A stretch of 64,000 bases of DNA from Salmonella bongori NCTC 12419 (GTDB lineage: Bacteria > Pseudomonadota > Gammaproteobacteria > Enterobacterales > Enterobacteriaceae), in the NCBI RefSeq assembly GCF_000252995.1, contig NC_015761.1, positions 2,480,001 to 2,544,000 on the forward strand, written 5' to 3'. Below, piece after piece: positions 17,471 through 26,479 of this stretch (position 1 is its first letter; the number at the start of each line of letters is the position of its first letter). The position numbers and the translations under genes are program-made. The notes beneath the pieces are model-generated. The model did not search any database. It was not told where the DNA came from and saw only the letters and a program-made list of their open reading frames with translations.

Positions 17471-17496
17471 ATTATACAGAACGTAATCGGTTGCAT
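17471..17496 (-). promoter_or_regulatory. guaB promoter with PurR operator
   Basis: The minus-strand -10 TATAAT is at 17471-17476. Immediately upstream, ATGCAACCGATTACGT (complement of 17481-17496) matches the PurR consensus at 12 of 16 positions and lies between -10 and -35, in the arrangement known for E. coli guaBA. A T/A-rich tract further upstream could act as an UP element. Confidence 0.75.
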
Positions 17497-17588
17497 CTAC
17501 ATTTTTTTGCAAATAGTGCTTGCGATCCCCTGTGAGCAGGTTACTATCGATTGAATAACCTGCTGATTTAGAATTTGATCCCGCTCAC

Positions 17589-18962
17589 ATGTTATCCTCT
17601 CAGACCTCCTCAATTTTTACTGTAAGCCGCCTCAACCAGACGGTTCGTCTGCTGTTAGAACAGGAGATGGGACAGGTGTGGCTCAGCGGCGAGATCTCTA
17701 ATTTTACACAGCCCGCGTCTGGCCATTGGTACTTCACTTTAAAAGACGATAACGCCCAGGTACGCTGCGCGATGTTTCGCAACAGCAATCGCCGGGTAAC
17801 CTTTCGGCCACTGCATGGTCAGCAGGTACTGGTTCGCGCCAATATCACCTTATACGAACCGCGCGGCGACTATCAGATCATTGTTGAGAGTATGCAGCCG
17901 GCGGGTGAAGGTCTCTTACAGCAAAAATATGAGCAGCTAAAGGCCAAATTGCAGGCTGAGGGGCTGTTCGATCAGCAGTTCAAACAAGCTCTTCCCTCCC
18001 CAGCGCACTGCGTGGGGATTATCACCTCAAAAACCGGTGCGGCGTTGCACGATATTCTGCATGTGCTGAAACGGCGCGACCCTTCTCTGCCAGTGATGAT
18101 TTACCCTACCGCCGTTCAGGGCGACGATGCGCCAGGACAGATTGTGCGCGCCATAGAACTGGCAAACCATCGCAATGAATGCGACGTATTAATTGTCGGT
18201 CGCGGCGGCGGTTCGCTGGAAGATTTATGGAGTTTTAACGACGAGCGCGTCGCCCGGGCGATTTTTGCAAGTGCCATCCCGGTGGTGAGTGCCGTCGGCC
18301 ATGAAACTGATGTCACAATTGCCGATTTTGTCGCTGACCTGCGTGCGCCCACGCCGTCGGCAGCAGCGGAAATAGTCAGCCGCAACCAACAGGAGTTACT
18401 GCGCCAGATTCAGTCTACACAGCAACGTCTGGGGATGGCGATGGACTATTATCTCGCCAGCCGCAGCCGTCGCTTTACGCAGATTTTTCACCGCCTGCAA
18501 CAACAGCATCCGCAGTTGCGTCTGGCACGTCAACAAACGGCACTGGAGAAACTGCAGCAGCGGATGCGTGTTGCACTGGATAGCCAGCTTAAACGGGCCG
18601 ATCAGCGTCAGTTGCGATTAGTCCAGCGGCTGAGGCAGCATAACCCACAGCCGCGCATTCATCGTGCGCAAACCCGTATTCAGCAGCTTGAATATCGTCT
18701 GGCAGAAAATATCCGCGCGCGCTTAAGCGAACGGCGCGAACGCTTCGGCAATGCGGTTACCCATCTGGAAGCGGTCAGCCCACTGGCAACGCTGGCGCGC
18801 GGCTACAGCGTTACAGCCACCGCCGATGGCAATGTACTTAAACAGCGCAAGCAGGTTAACGCCGGCGATAGGCTCACCACCCGTCTGGCAGATGGCTGGA
18901 TAGAAAGCGAGGTTACCGCTGTAACGCCGCTTAAAAAGACGCGCTCCCGTAAGGCGGGGTAA
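17589..18962 (+). CDS. xseA: XseA exonuclease VII large subunit
   Basis: Catalytic subunit of the single-strand-specific exonuclease VII (partner XseB is elsewhere). The 457-residue protein has an N-terminal OB fold (QVWLSGEISNF ... HWYFTLKD, residues 20-110) and a catalytic domain with ITSKTGAALHDI, VGRGGGSLEDLWSFN and AVGHETDVTIADFVAD. A long coiled-coil region follows at about residues 270-390. It is divergent from guaB. The last bases run directly into the RatA-like gene on the other strand (8-base gap), which marks one border of the inserted surface-protein island. Confidence 0.97.
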   Translation: MLSSQTSSIFTVSRLNQTVRLLLEQEMGQVWLSGEISNFTQPASGHWYFTLKDDNAQVRCAMFRNSNRRVTFRPLHGQQVLVRANITLYEPRGDYQIIVESMQPAGEGLLQQKYEQLKAKLQAEGLFDQQFKQALPSPAHCVGIITSKTGAALHDILHVLKRRDPSLPVMIYPTAVQGDDAPGQIVRAIELANHRNECDVLIVGRGGGSLEDLWSFNDERVARAIFASAIPVVSAVGHETDVTIADFVADLRAPTPSAAAEIVSRNQQELLRQIQSTQQRLGMAMDYYLASRSRRFTQIFHRLQQQHPQLRLARQQTALEKLQQRMRVALDSQLKRADQRQLRLVQRLRQHNPQPRIHRAQTRIQQLEYRLAENIRARLSERRERFGNAVTHLEAVSPLATLARGYSVTATADGNVLKQRKQVNAGDRLTTRLADGWIESEVTAVTPLKKTRSRKAG

Positions 18963-18970
18963 GCGCGCCT

Positions 18971-21900
18971 TTATCGTACACAAACCGCAAAACCGGGCGT
19001 TGTTTTACTATCAATAATGCAGCTATCATGCCCGGTAGTCTGATTAAATCCGCAATAATATTTACCGCTCGGCGATTGAGATAAATAGCTATAACTGGAC
19101 GAGGTCGGCCACCCCGTATCACTGAAAATAGTATGTAACTCTTCCAGGTCTTTCAGCACCGGCGCTTTGGCAAGACTGCCGCACTGCGCCGCCAGATCCC
19201 ATGTACTGGCATCAATAGTATGTGCCATCGACCAGACCTCATTATTCATGGTGATATGCAGCGGCGGCGTAATTCCCGCAGGCAATTCGGCTAATAAAAG
19301 CGGACGCTGTAGCGTCTTACCGTTGGCCTGCACGGTTTCCGGCATGTGTCCCCAATAGTTCGCCTTATCGCTATCGGGACTGGTCAGCACGGTAAAAATC
19401 GTATCCAGCGACGTCTGAATCGCTGTCTTGCTCGCGAGCTGCGCCGTTAACGTCGTTTTCAGCCCAATACTGTTATCCTGATGCAGTGCAAATGTCGCTG
19501 TGCCGTCTGCACCCGTGGTTGCACTTATTTTGCTGCCCTTAATGGCCATCGTACTGGTGACGCTGGACGGAGACTGCTCGATAAGCTTAAGGTCGTCCTC
19601 GTTGTTAGCGGTTACGACAATGCCGGACCGACTCAGAGCATCGCCACGCATTAACGTAAAGGATTGATTAGCCAAAGGCTTGCCTGACGCATCGGTAATC
19701 GTAACGGTCAACGGCATGGCAGCCCCTTTTTTCACTACTGCTGCCTTTTTCGTGGCGTCCATCGCTGTCGATGTCAGTGTAATCGTTGCAGGATCGGAAA
19801 CATGTGGCTCCACTAAACAAACCTGCCGATAGTACGTCGTCGGTGAGGTAGTATTGTGCTTAGCACCATTGCTCAGATTGATAGTCTGGTAGGTAGACGT
19901 AACGGCATCTTCATCCGACGCCCACCAGTAGTTGTTCGTCCCGTCAATTGGCCAACCATAGGTTGTACCTAGCGCACCGTCTGGATTAGCGTCATACAGC
20001 GATTGCAGATCGCTATAACGAGGCTGATAATCGCTATCACAGCCCGTTTTGCCCGTTTTCTGCATATTGGTGGCGGTCACCGATGACCACGATTCGTTAT
20101 TAATGCTATAGCTGCCGTTACCTGACGGTGCCTCCACAGCCAGTAGCGGACGGTGAAATTTCACGCCGCCATTCCCGGTGACCGTTTCCGGCATATGGCC
20201 CCACATCACGGCCTTGTCGCTGTCCGGACTGGTAAGAACGGTAAAGATGACATCCTTACTTATCAGCGACGAACTGTCATCTGTCAGGACGACGTTGAGG
20301 GGGGTTTTAAGGCCCACGGTGTTATCTTGCGACACGGTAAACGTTATCTTCCCCTGGGCGTCCGTTTGCGCGTAGAGATAGGATGTTAGATCCTTCAGGA
20401 GCGTCGATGACCCGGAGGGCTGAACGTTATTTAAGGTAATATCGTCCGCGCCGTTTGCGGTATACGTGTTCCCTTCACGCGTCTGCGCATTGCCTCGGGT
20501 AATCTTCACCGCCGCGTTGCTAACCGGCTTCCCGGTGCTGTCCGTTACCGTGATGGTCGCCGCTATCTGCTCACCTTTTTTCGCCACTGCCGCAGATTTA
20601 CTGTCATCCCACGGCGTCAGGCTAAGCGCAATTTTATCTTTCGGGCGCGGCGCGGTCAGGCAAAGCTGATAATAAAAGTTACCGTTTGCCGATATGGAAC
20701 TCGCGACACCGCTTTTCAAATTGATGTACTGCCAGTAAAGCGCCTGGCCTTTTAGTATCCGATCCGCAGCCCACCAGGTTTTAGCGACCGGTAAGCCAAG
20801 ATCCGTCGTCACCGCTCCGCCAGGGTGCGCAGCGTATAGCGACTGATAATCCGCCATTGTTGCCATCTGTTCCCAGGAACATGCGCCGGAATCACTGGTA
20901 TCAAAATAGTTGATGGTATACCAGGACTCGTTTGATTCCGTAGATGAATACACTTCACCTGAGTCGATACTCTTCTGCGGCAGTTCCTTATACAGCAGAG
21001 GCCGCTTAAATTCCGCGCCGTTCCCTGCGCTAAAGGTTTCCGGCATATGGCCCCACATATTCGCCTGGTCGCTGTCCGGACTGGTAATGGTGGTAAATAT
21101 CACCGGTAGCGCCGACGTTACCGTGGGCGTTTTTGACAAACTCGCCGTCAACACGTTTTTAATCCCCGGCCCATTGGTTTCAGTGAGATCAAGTGTGTAG
21201 GTGCCATCAGCGCCGGTGACGCCGTAAACCGTAGTGGCAGAAGTGAACGAAATCGCTGAACCCGAAGCGGGCGTCAACGTCATGGCAGGCATTGACCATT
21301 TTGTATAGGTAGCGTTGCGCGCCGTTCCCGCGTCCCGCGTAAGCATAAACGGAACATTGCCGACCGGATTGCCCGCCGCATCGGTGGTGGTCACCGTCAG
21401 CGGTAGAGTTTCACTGTTTTTCACCTTCACAGCCTGTGCGACAGCATCCGTCGCCAGGGGCGAGGTCAGCGCAATTTGCATGGCCTGTACGGTTGGCGTT
21501 GCCCGACAAATTTGATACTGCATATCGCCAGGCGCACGGTTCGACAGGCTCCGATGCGCGCCATCGCCCAGGTCAACAGTCACATAGTTATAAGGCTCTG
21601 AGGTAGAGAACGCGCTGGCTGGCGTTCCGCTCCAGTAGCTGTGATTGACAGGCCAGCCCTGGGTCGTTTTTATCGCCTGCCCTGGGTATTTGCTGTAGAG
21701 CGAATCCAGGTCACTGGCCGTGGGATAGTAGCCGTTGCCGCAGGACTCTGGATTGGTTTTGTCGCTATTCGGCCCATAAAAACCCGCCCAGACCTCATTA
21801 TCTTCGTTAAACGTGACGGCATTCGTCGTACTGCTTAGCTCGTTGTAGAGCAACGGACGCTGATATTGCGAGCCGTCTGCCGCCGTCAACGAAGGCGGCA

Positions 21901-24900
21901 TATGCCCCCACATCTCTGCTTTATCGCTGTCCGGACTGGTAATAACGGTAAAAATGGTATCAATGCTGGCGCTGACGGCAGGATTATCATACAGCGTGGC
22001 GGTGAGAGCCGTCAGGGTGCCATGGGTGTCCGGGCGCGTAACGTTGATAATTATCGTACCGTCAGCGCCTGTCACCATTCCCATTTTCGTTGTATTCCAG
22101 GCCAGTGATTTTCCGTCAATAACGACCGGGGTAACAATGTTCTGCGCACCTTCTTTGGCGACGTATTTGTCACCATCACGGCCATAACCGTCGCCACGCG
22201 TTAACACGAAGGGCGCCTGGGGAACCGGTTTACCGCTGGCGTCTTTTACCGTTACTTTCAACTTCAGCGTATCGCCCTTTTTCACCTTTACTGCGTGAAC
22301 CTTGCCATTGTCATACCACACAGATGCATCCACCGGTTCCAGGGTAATGGATGCCGCCGCAGGATTATCGCTGGCCAGACAGGTGACGTAATCAGAATCG
22401 CTGCTGCCACCAGCCACCTCATTGCCGTTAGCCAAAGAAAGCTGTTGCCAACTACTGGCGCTCTGGAACGTAGCCGACCAGTACTCCATCGACACCGGCC
22501 AGCCCTTGACGTTATGTATGTCACCACCACTGTTGGCGCTATACAACGCCGCAAGCTGATCGGCGCGCGGCAGACGATTTGCCGCACAGCCGCCCGCCGC
22601 CGTATTCCCTGCGGCATCGGCATGAATCACACGCGCCCAGTTTTCATTCGCCTCCTCCTGCAGACCGATAGCGGAGACTTCATCGGCCAGCTTCGGCCGC
22701 TCAAAGGTCAGATCACCAACGGTAATCGTCTCAGGCATATGGCCCCACATTCGCGCCGTCGCCACGTCCGGGCTGGTAGCGACGGTGAACTTCACGCTAC
22801 GGGAGACTGGCCTGGTTATCAGCGAATTAACCGGCACAATGCTAAGCGGTGTCAGAACCCCCACGCCACGCGGCTGTTCAATGATAACTTCGGCGTTTCC
22901 CTGCGCATCCGTCATCCCTTTATAGGTCATTGAGGCTTCTCCGGCACCGTAAGCCACACCGTCAATAATCAGTTGCCCGTGGCTGGGATCGGTAAACCCG
23001 GTCGCCAGCCCGTCACGCCGTCTGGCGGGCGACAGGGTGATGGTGAATTCGGCATTCGGCACCGTCAGGTTGTTGAGCGCGTTGAACGAACGCACATTCA
23101 TTTTGATTTGCTGACCGACTTCAGCCGCCATCGAATTGTCCTCTGCGGGATCGTCGTTAAAGTAGACGCTGAGCATCGCAACTTTCTCGTTCGCCGAGCA
23201 GGTCAGGTAGTTATCAGCCTGGGTAAACAGACCGTCATCACCGGTCGACAGGTTGACGTGCGCGGTCTGCGTCCCGTCACTATCTCCCGAAATATAAGAC
23301 AGCTTCTGCGTCGGCCAGCCGTGCACCGTTTCCATCGCATTCTCTGAGTTTTCACTGTACAAATGGTCAAGCGACAGCTGATCCGGTACCTGTCCTGCGC
23401 CGCACTGGAGATTAGCAGCCTCTACAGAATTAAATGTTGCCCAGTCTTCGTTATTCTCGCTTTGTTGTCCGGTCTTGTGGCTGGCTTCAACCGCCAGCAG
23501 CGGGCGTTTATACAGGTTACCAGCGTCCACCACGCCCTGCATGTGACCGTACATGTTAGCGCCGTCCACGTCCGGGCTGGTTTCTACGGTAAAAATAACG
23601 CTGAATGGCAGCTCGGTTTTTTCGCCTTCATCATCCGTCATCACGATACGAATCGGCGTCTCCACGCCCATCCCGTTATCGTGCTTCAACGTCAGGTGCG
23701 CCTGACCGTTGCCATCGGTTATACCGGTGTAGTGTTCCGGCGAAGAGGCACGCATATCTGCACTTTCAATAGTGACGCGCAGATTATCCCAGACGTCTTC
23801 ATGATTGCCCTTACGGTTAGTCGCCGGATCGACAAACAGCTCCATATAACGATAAGGCAGTGGTTTTTTCGTGTCCCGGTCGACCACGGTCATCACTAAG
23901 TCAATGGACTCCCCTACCTGTGCTTTATAGGGGCCAGCCGGAGAGAGCGAGATTTGCGGGTGCGCCGCTGGTAAGGCCTTATCCACACAGCTCACCAGAA
24001 AAGCTGAACTGTTGCTTTCCCGCTCGACCGTACCCGAACGGGTATGAACGGCATAGTGATACGTATCCAGCTGATCGTTGGTCGACGACCAGTACTCCGC
24101 ATCGTTAGAGACCGGCCAGCCTGGATAGGTTGCCATCGTGCTCAACGCGTTACGCAGTGCCACCAGTTGTTCGGCGGCGGGCAAGATATCGCAGTGTTCA
24201 TCTGCGCCGCTCCAGTTAAACTGCGCCCAGGTTTCGTTAACGTCGACCACCGTCCCGCTGGTTCCACGGGTTTCTGCCGCCAGCGCAGGCCGGGTGAACG
24301 TATAGGTTACGCCATCCACCACCGCGCTGGCATGTTCCGGCATATGGCCATACATATTCGCCTGCTCGCTGTCGGGGCTGGTCAGCACGGTAAAAATGAC
24401 ATCGGTACCGGCAACCAACTTCGGATAGTTTTCTGAACTGACGATAAGGTGTGTTTTGACACCGGGGCCCTCGGGTTGCGTCACGGCCACAGTTGCCTTG
24501 CCCTGTGCATCCGTTACTCCGCGATAAAGCGTCTGCGTGGTGGTCAACTCAGTATTGCCAACATGGACTGGCGCATTGTTATTCACCGCGCCTTTACGTG
24601 TCAGCGCATCCTCCCGGCGAATAACAAAAGGAGCATTGCCAACAGGCTGGCCATCGCAACCACGAGTGGTCACCGTCAGGGTAATGCTCTCTCCAACTTT
24701 CACTTTTGACGCCTTCAATGTGTCATCAACGTGATCGGCGCTTACCGCCACCGGATCGCCTTCGGCAGGTGCGATATCAATAACGATTTTTTGCTGTAGC
24801 AGCGGCAACGCATTTTTCGCTGGCGTGCCGGTAGCAGTCCAAAGATAGAGCGCAGGCGTGGGTGAGGCATCATCAGTCTCAATTTCCGGCCAGGCCACCA

Positions 24901-25363
24901 GATGGCGCCCGGCCAGATTCTGCGTACAAAATGACAGGTTCGGCGACGGTTGAGGAGAGAGCGGCGTGTCCGGAGTCTCCGCATCGGCCCACAGCAGCCC
25001 TACCGTCGGCGGCTGCTGGTTTTCCCAGCGCAGCGGCGTGGCCGTAAAAATATCGCCTTCCGTATCCAGTTCGTTAACGGCCTGCATCGCGCTGTCGGAG
25101 GCATCAACACTAAAATCGCGCGGCATTGCGGTATAGGCGACCAAATGCGTCTGCCCAGGCTGCAACAGCGTGCTTCCCTGATACACCGGCACCGCCGCAC
25201 CGTCGGCTTGCGGTACGGTACCATTAACCGCCGCGGTAGACGAACTCAGCTCCTGCCAGGTTCCCCCCTTGCGGCTTGCAGAAGCAGGGGCTACACACAT
25301 TCCCACCATCAGCAGTAAAGCCAGTGAAAAGCGGTATAAATTATTATGCAGTTTCCCATCCAT
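18971..25363 (-). CDS. ratA: RatA-like giant secreted tandem-repeat protein
   Basis: A 2130-residue exported protein with a Sec signal peptide (hydrophobic LALLLMVGMCVAPASA, cleavage near residue 30). Residues about 31-200 form an N-terminal region, followed by seven units of about 270-285 residues. Each unit pairs an Ig-like part (KKGxxLxLTVTxxDxxGKPV ... FxLTR) with a second domain starting at a conserved FTVxTSPDxDxAxMWGHMPE (TSPD near residues 329, 596, 864, 1143, 1428, 1711 and 1995) and containing ExW, GWPV and a late cysteine. This is the CS54-island Rat type with DUF823-like domains, resembling invasin Ig plus C-type-lectin-like modules. No beta-barrel, transmembrane anchor or sortase motif is present, so surface attachment must rely on a partner. 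The gene is intact. RatA rather than RatB is chosen because it adjoins SinI-SinH. Confidence 0.82.
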   Translation of the reverse strand: MDGKLHNNLYRFSLALLLMVGMCVAPASASRKGGTWQELSSSTAAVNGTVPQADGAAVPVYQGSTLLQPGQTHLVAYTAMPRDFSVDASDSAMQAVNELDTEGDIFTATPLRWENQQPPTVGLLWADAETPDTPLSPQPSPNLSFCTQNLAGRHLVAWPEIETDDASPTPALYLWTATGTPAKNALPLLQQKIVIDIAPAEGDPVAVSADHVDDTLKASKVKVGESITLTVTTRGCDGQPVGNAPFVIRREDALTRKGAVNNNAPVHVGNTELTTTQTLYRGVTDAQGKATVAVTQPEGPGVKTHLIVSSENYPKLVAGTDVIFTVLTSPDSEQANMYGHMPEHASAVVDGVTYTFTRPALAAETRGTSGTVVDVNETWAQFNWSGADEHCDILPAAEQLVALRNALSTMATYPGWPVSNDAEYWSSTNDQLDTYHYAVHTRSGTVERESNSSAFLVSCVDKALPAAHPQISLSPAGPYKAQVGESIDLVMTVVDRDTKKPLPYRYMELFVDPATNRKGNHEDVWDNLRVTIESADMRASSPEHYTGITDGNGQAHLTLKHDNGMGVETPIRIVMTDDEGEKTELPFSVIFTVETSPDVDGANMYGHMQGVVDAGNLYKRPLLAVEASHKTGQQSENNEDWATFNSVEAANLQCGAGQVPDQLSLDHLYSENSENAMETVHGWPTQKLSYISGDSDGTQTAHVNLSTGDDGLFTQADNYLTCSANEKVAMLSVYFNDDPAEDNSMAAEVGQQIKMNVRSFNALNNLTVPNAEFTITLSPARRRDGLATGFTDPSHGQLIIDGVAYGAGEASMTYKGMTDAQGNAEVIIEQPRGVGVLTPLSIVPVNSLITRPVSRSVKFTVATSPDVATARMWGHMPETITVGDLTFERPKLADEVSAIGLQEEANENWARVIHADAAGNTAAGGCAANRLPRADQLAALYSANSGGDIHNVKGWPVSMEYWSATFQSASSWQQLSLANGNEVAGGSSDSDYVTCLASDNPAAASITLEPVDASVWYDNGKVHAVKVKKGDTLKLKVTVKDASGKPVPQAPFVLTRGDGYGRDGDKYVAKEGAQNIVTPVVIDGKSLAWNTTKMGMVTGADGTIIINVTRPDTHGTLTALTATLYDNPAVSASIDTIFTVITSPDSDKAEMWGHMPPSLTAADGSQYQRPLLYNELSSTTNAVTFNEDNEVWAGFYGPNSDKTNPESCGNGYYPTASDLDSLYSKYPGQAIKTTQGWPVNHSYWSGTPASAFSTSEPYNYVTVDLGDGAHRSLSNRAPGDMQYQICRATPTVQAMQIALTSPLATDAVAQAVKVKNSETLPLTVTTTDAAGNPVGNVPFMLTRDAGTARNATYTKWSMPAMTLTPASGSAISFTSATTVYGVTGADGTYTLDLTETNGPGIKNVLTASLSKTPTVTSALPVIFTTITSPDSDQANMWGHMPETFSAGNGAEFKRPLLYKELPQKSIDSGEVYSSTESNESWYTINYFDTSDSGACSWEQMATMADYQSLYAAHPGGAVTTDLGLPVAKTWWAADRILKGQALYWQYINLKSGVASSISANGNFYYQLCLTAPRPKDKIALSLTPWDDSKSAAVAKKGEQIAATITVTDSTGKPVSNAAVKITRGNAQTREGNTYTANGADDITLNNVQPSGSSTLLKDLTSYLYAQTDAQGKITFTVSQDNTVGLKTPLNVVLTDDSSSLISKDVIFTVLTSPDSDKAVMWGHMPETVTGNGGVKFHRPLLAVEAPSGNGSYSINNESWSSVTATNMQKTGKTGCDSDYQPRYSDLQSLYDANPDGALGTTYGWPIDGTNNYWWASDEDAVTSTYQTINLSNGAKHNTTSPTTYYRQVCLVEPHVSDPATITLTSTAMDATKKAAVVKKGAAMPLTVTITDASGKPLANQSFTLMRGDALSRSGIVVTANNEDDLKLIEQSPSSVTSTMAIKGSKISATTGADGTATFALHQDNSIGLKTTLTAQLASKTAIQTSLDTIFTVLTSPDSDKANYWGHMPETVQANGKTLQRPLLLAELPAGITPPLHITMNNEVWSMAHTIDASTWDLAAQCGSLAKAPVLKDLEELHTIFSDTGWPTSSSYSYLSQSPSGKYYCGFNQTTGHDSCIIDSKTTPGFAVCVR

Positions 25364-25446
25364 GAGTCACATCCATCCGATTTTCGTCTTAATATTGCTT
25401 CAACACACTTTGCTTAACGACGGGCTAAGCAAAATGCACGGAAAAT

Positions 25447-25468
25447 ACCACTCCCCGCAGGGAGTGGT
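25447..25468 (-). terminator. Hairpin between sinI and ratA
   Basis: Perfect 9-base stem ACCACTCCC / GGGAGTGGT with a CGCA loop, 10 bases after the sinI stop codon, followed on the minus strand by TATTTTCC. It probably terminates most sinI transcripts and could attenuate the very long ratA gene. Confidence 0.65.
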
Positions 25469-25478
25469 AAGGCCTGAG

Positions 25479-26441
25479 TTATTTGCGTTTGTAGTCGATA
25501 GACAAGCCAAAACCTTGTACGCCATCGGTACCGATGGTAACGCCGCCGTCTGCGCCTTCGAAAGCCGCCTTCGCTTCGGCGTTGGTAAGCGGAATAACGA
25601 GGTCGTGGTTGTTGTAACTTTCGTTGACAATACCGGCCTTCCCTGTATTGGCAATTGCGCTGCTGCCGGTAAATTTCCAGCGGTAGTCGTACTGGTCGGT
25701 AACATCCTCGCCAGTATCGTATTTGCTGTTGCCGTTTTTATCGCTCCACAGCAGAACTTTATAGGTGGTGTTTGTTTTAAGTTTGGTGTCAGTGCCCAAC
25801 AGGTTAGTGGTAGTACCATCCTCGTAAATCGACACTTTCACGCTTTCGTTGACCACTGGACCTTCCGGAATATCATCGTCATCAGAGCCACCGCCTGCGT
25901 TGGTAGACAGGTCGTTCAGCAACAGTTCTGTCGCAACAGCAGGGTCACCGGTGGTGGTGGTCGGCGTGATTTTGATACCAATGTAACGATCGGCATCATC
26001 CGCCTGAATCTCATAGGTATCGCTCCCCCTGGTACCAATCTCTTTTGCATCACTGCCGTTCTGATCGCTGTAGCTCATCCACTGAATGGTACCTTTAGTT
26101 GCCGCGTTGCCCGCATCCAGGTCGCCTTCCGTATCGCCAATCGCCCAGTTGACCGTGACCTTATCGCCAATGTGAAACTGTTTTTCGCCATCGGTGCTGG
26201 CAGCGCGGCCACCGCGATCGACACTCACTGTGACGTGGTTTTTATCCGTGTCGGCAATTTTATTCTCGTCACGAGTGATCCAGGGCACCGTCCCCTGAAT
26301 AGTGCCTGTTGTTTCACTGACACTTTGCCACTGTCCCGATTTCAGCTTCGCGTCCGCCGCTACCGCAGGCATGGTGCAGTACCCGGCGAAAGCTAACGCC
26401 AGTGCGACTTTGGTCAGTCGCTGCTTAGTTAACAAATGCAT
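25479..26441 (-). CDS. sinI: SinI (SivI) exported two-domain protein
   Basis: A 320-residue exported protein with a signal peptide ending near ALAFAGYCTMPAVAA (residue 29). Residues about 33-178 form an N-terminal module (SGQWQSVSETTGTIQGTVP, then DTEGDLDAGNAATKGTIQW). A low-complexity linker GGGSDDDD follows at 183-190, then a C-terminal domain at about 198-320. The C-terminal domain is clearly related to the last 115 residues of SinH (LLWxDKN, QYDYxWxFTG, DLVxPxTNxEA, DGVQGxG). The N-terminal start resembles that of RatA (KGGTWQELSSSTAAVNGTVP). It has no membrane anchor. It lies 38 bases downstream of sinH. AGGAGA precedes the ATG. Function unknown; a partner exported through or bound to SinH is an inference. 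Confidence 0.82.
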   Translation of the reverse strand: MHLLTKQRLTKVALALAFAGYCTMPAVAADAKLKSGQWQSVSETTGTIQGTVPWITRDENKIADTDKNHVTVSVDRGGRAASTDGEKQFHIGDKVTVNWAIGDTEGDLDAGNAATKGTIQWMSYSDQNGSDAKEIGTRGSDTYEIQADDADRYIGIKITPTTTTGDPAVATELLLNDLSTNAGGGSDDDDIPEGPVVNESVKVSIYEDGTTTNLLGTDTKLKTNTTYKVLLWSDKNGNSKYDTGEDVTDQYDYRWKFTGSSAIANTGKAGIVNESYNNHDLVIPLTNAEAKAAFEGADGGVTIGTDGVQGFGLSIDYKRK

Positions 26442-26479
26442 TAAGATTCTCCTTTTTCTTTACTCTTCAGCGACTGGCG

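Noticed and set aside
22295..22933. 212-codon frame antisense to the RatA-like gene
   Set aside because: Similar plus-strand frames recur across the gene because the coding repeats recur; Arg/His-rich translation without domains.
19300..24400. CRISPR-like or satellite periodicity
   Set aside because: The recurring blocks are about 800-850 bases apart, in frame and coding; they are protein repeats, not an array with spacers.
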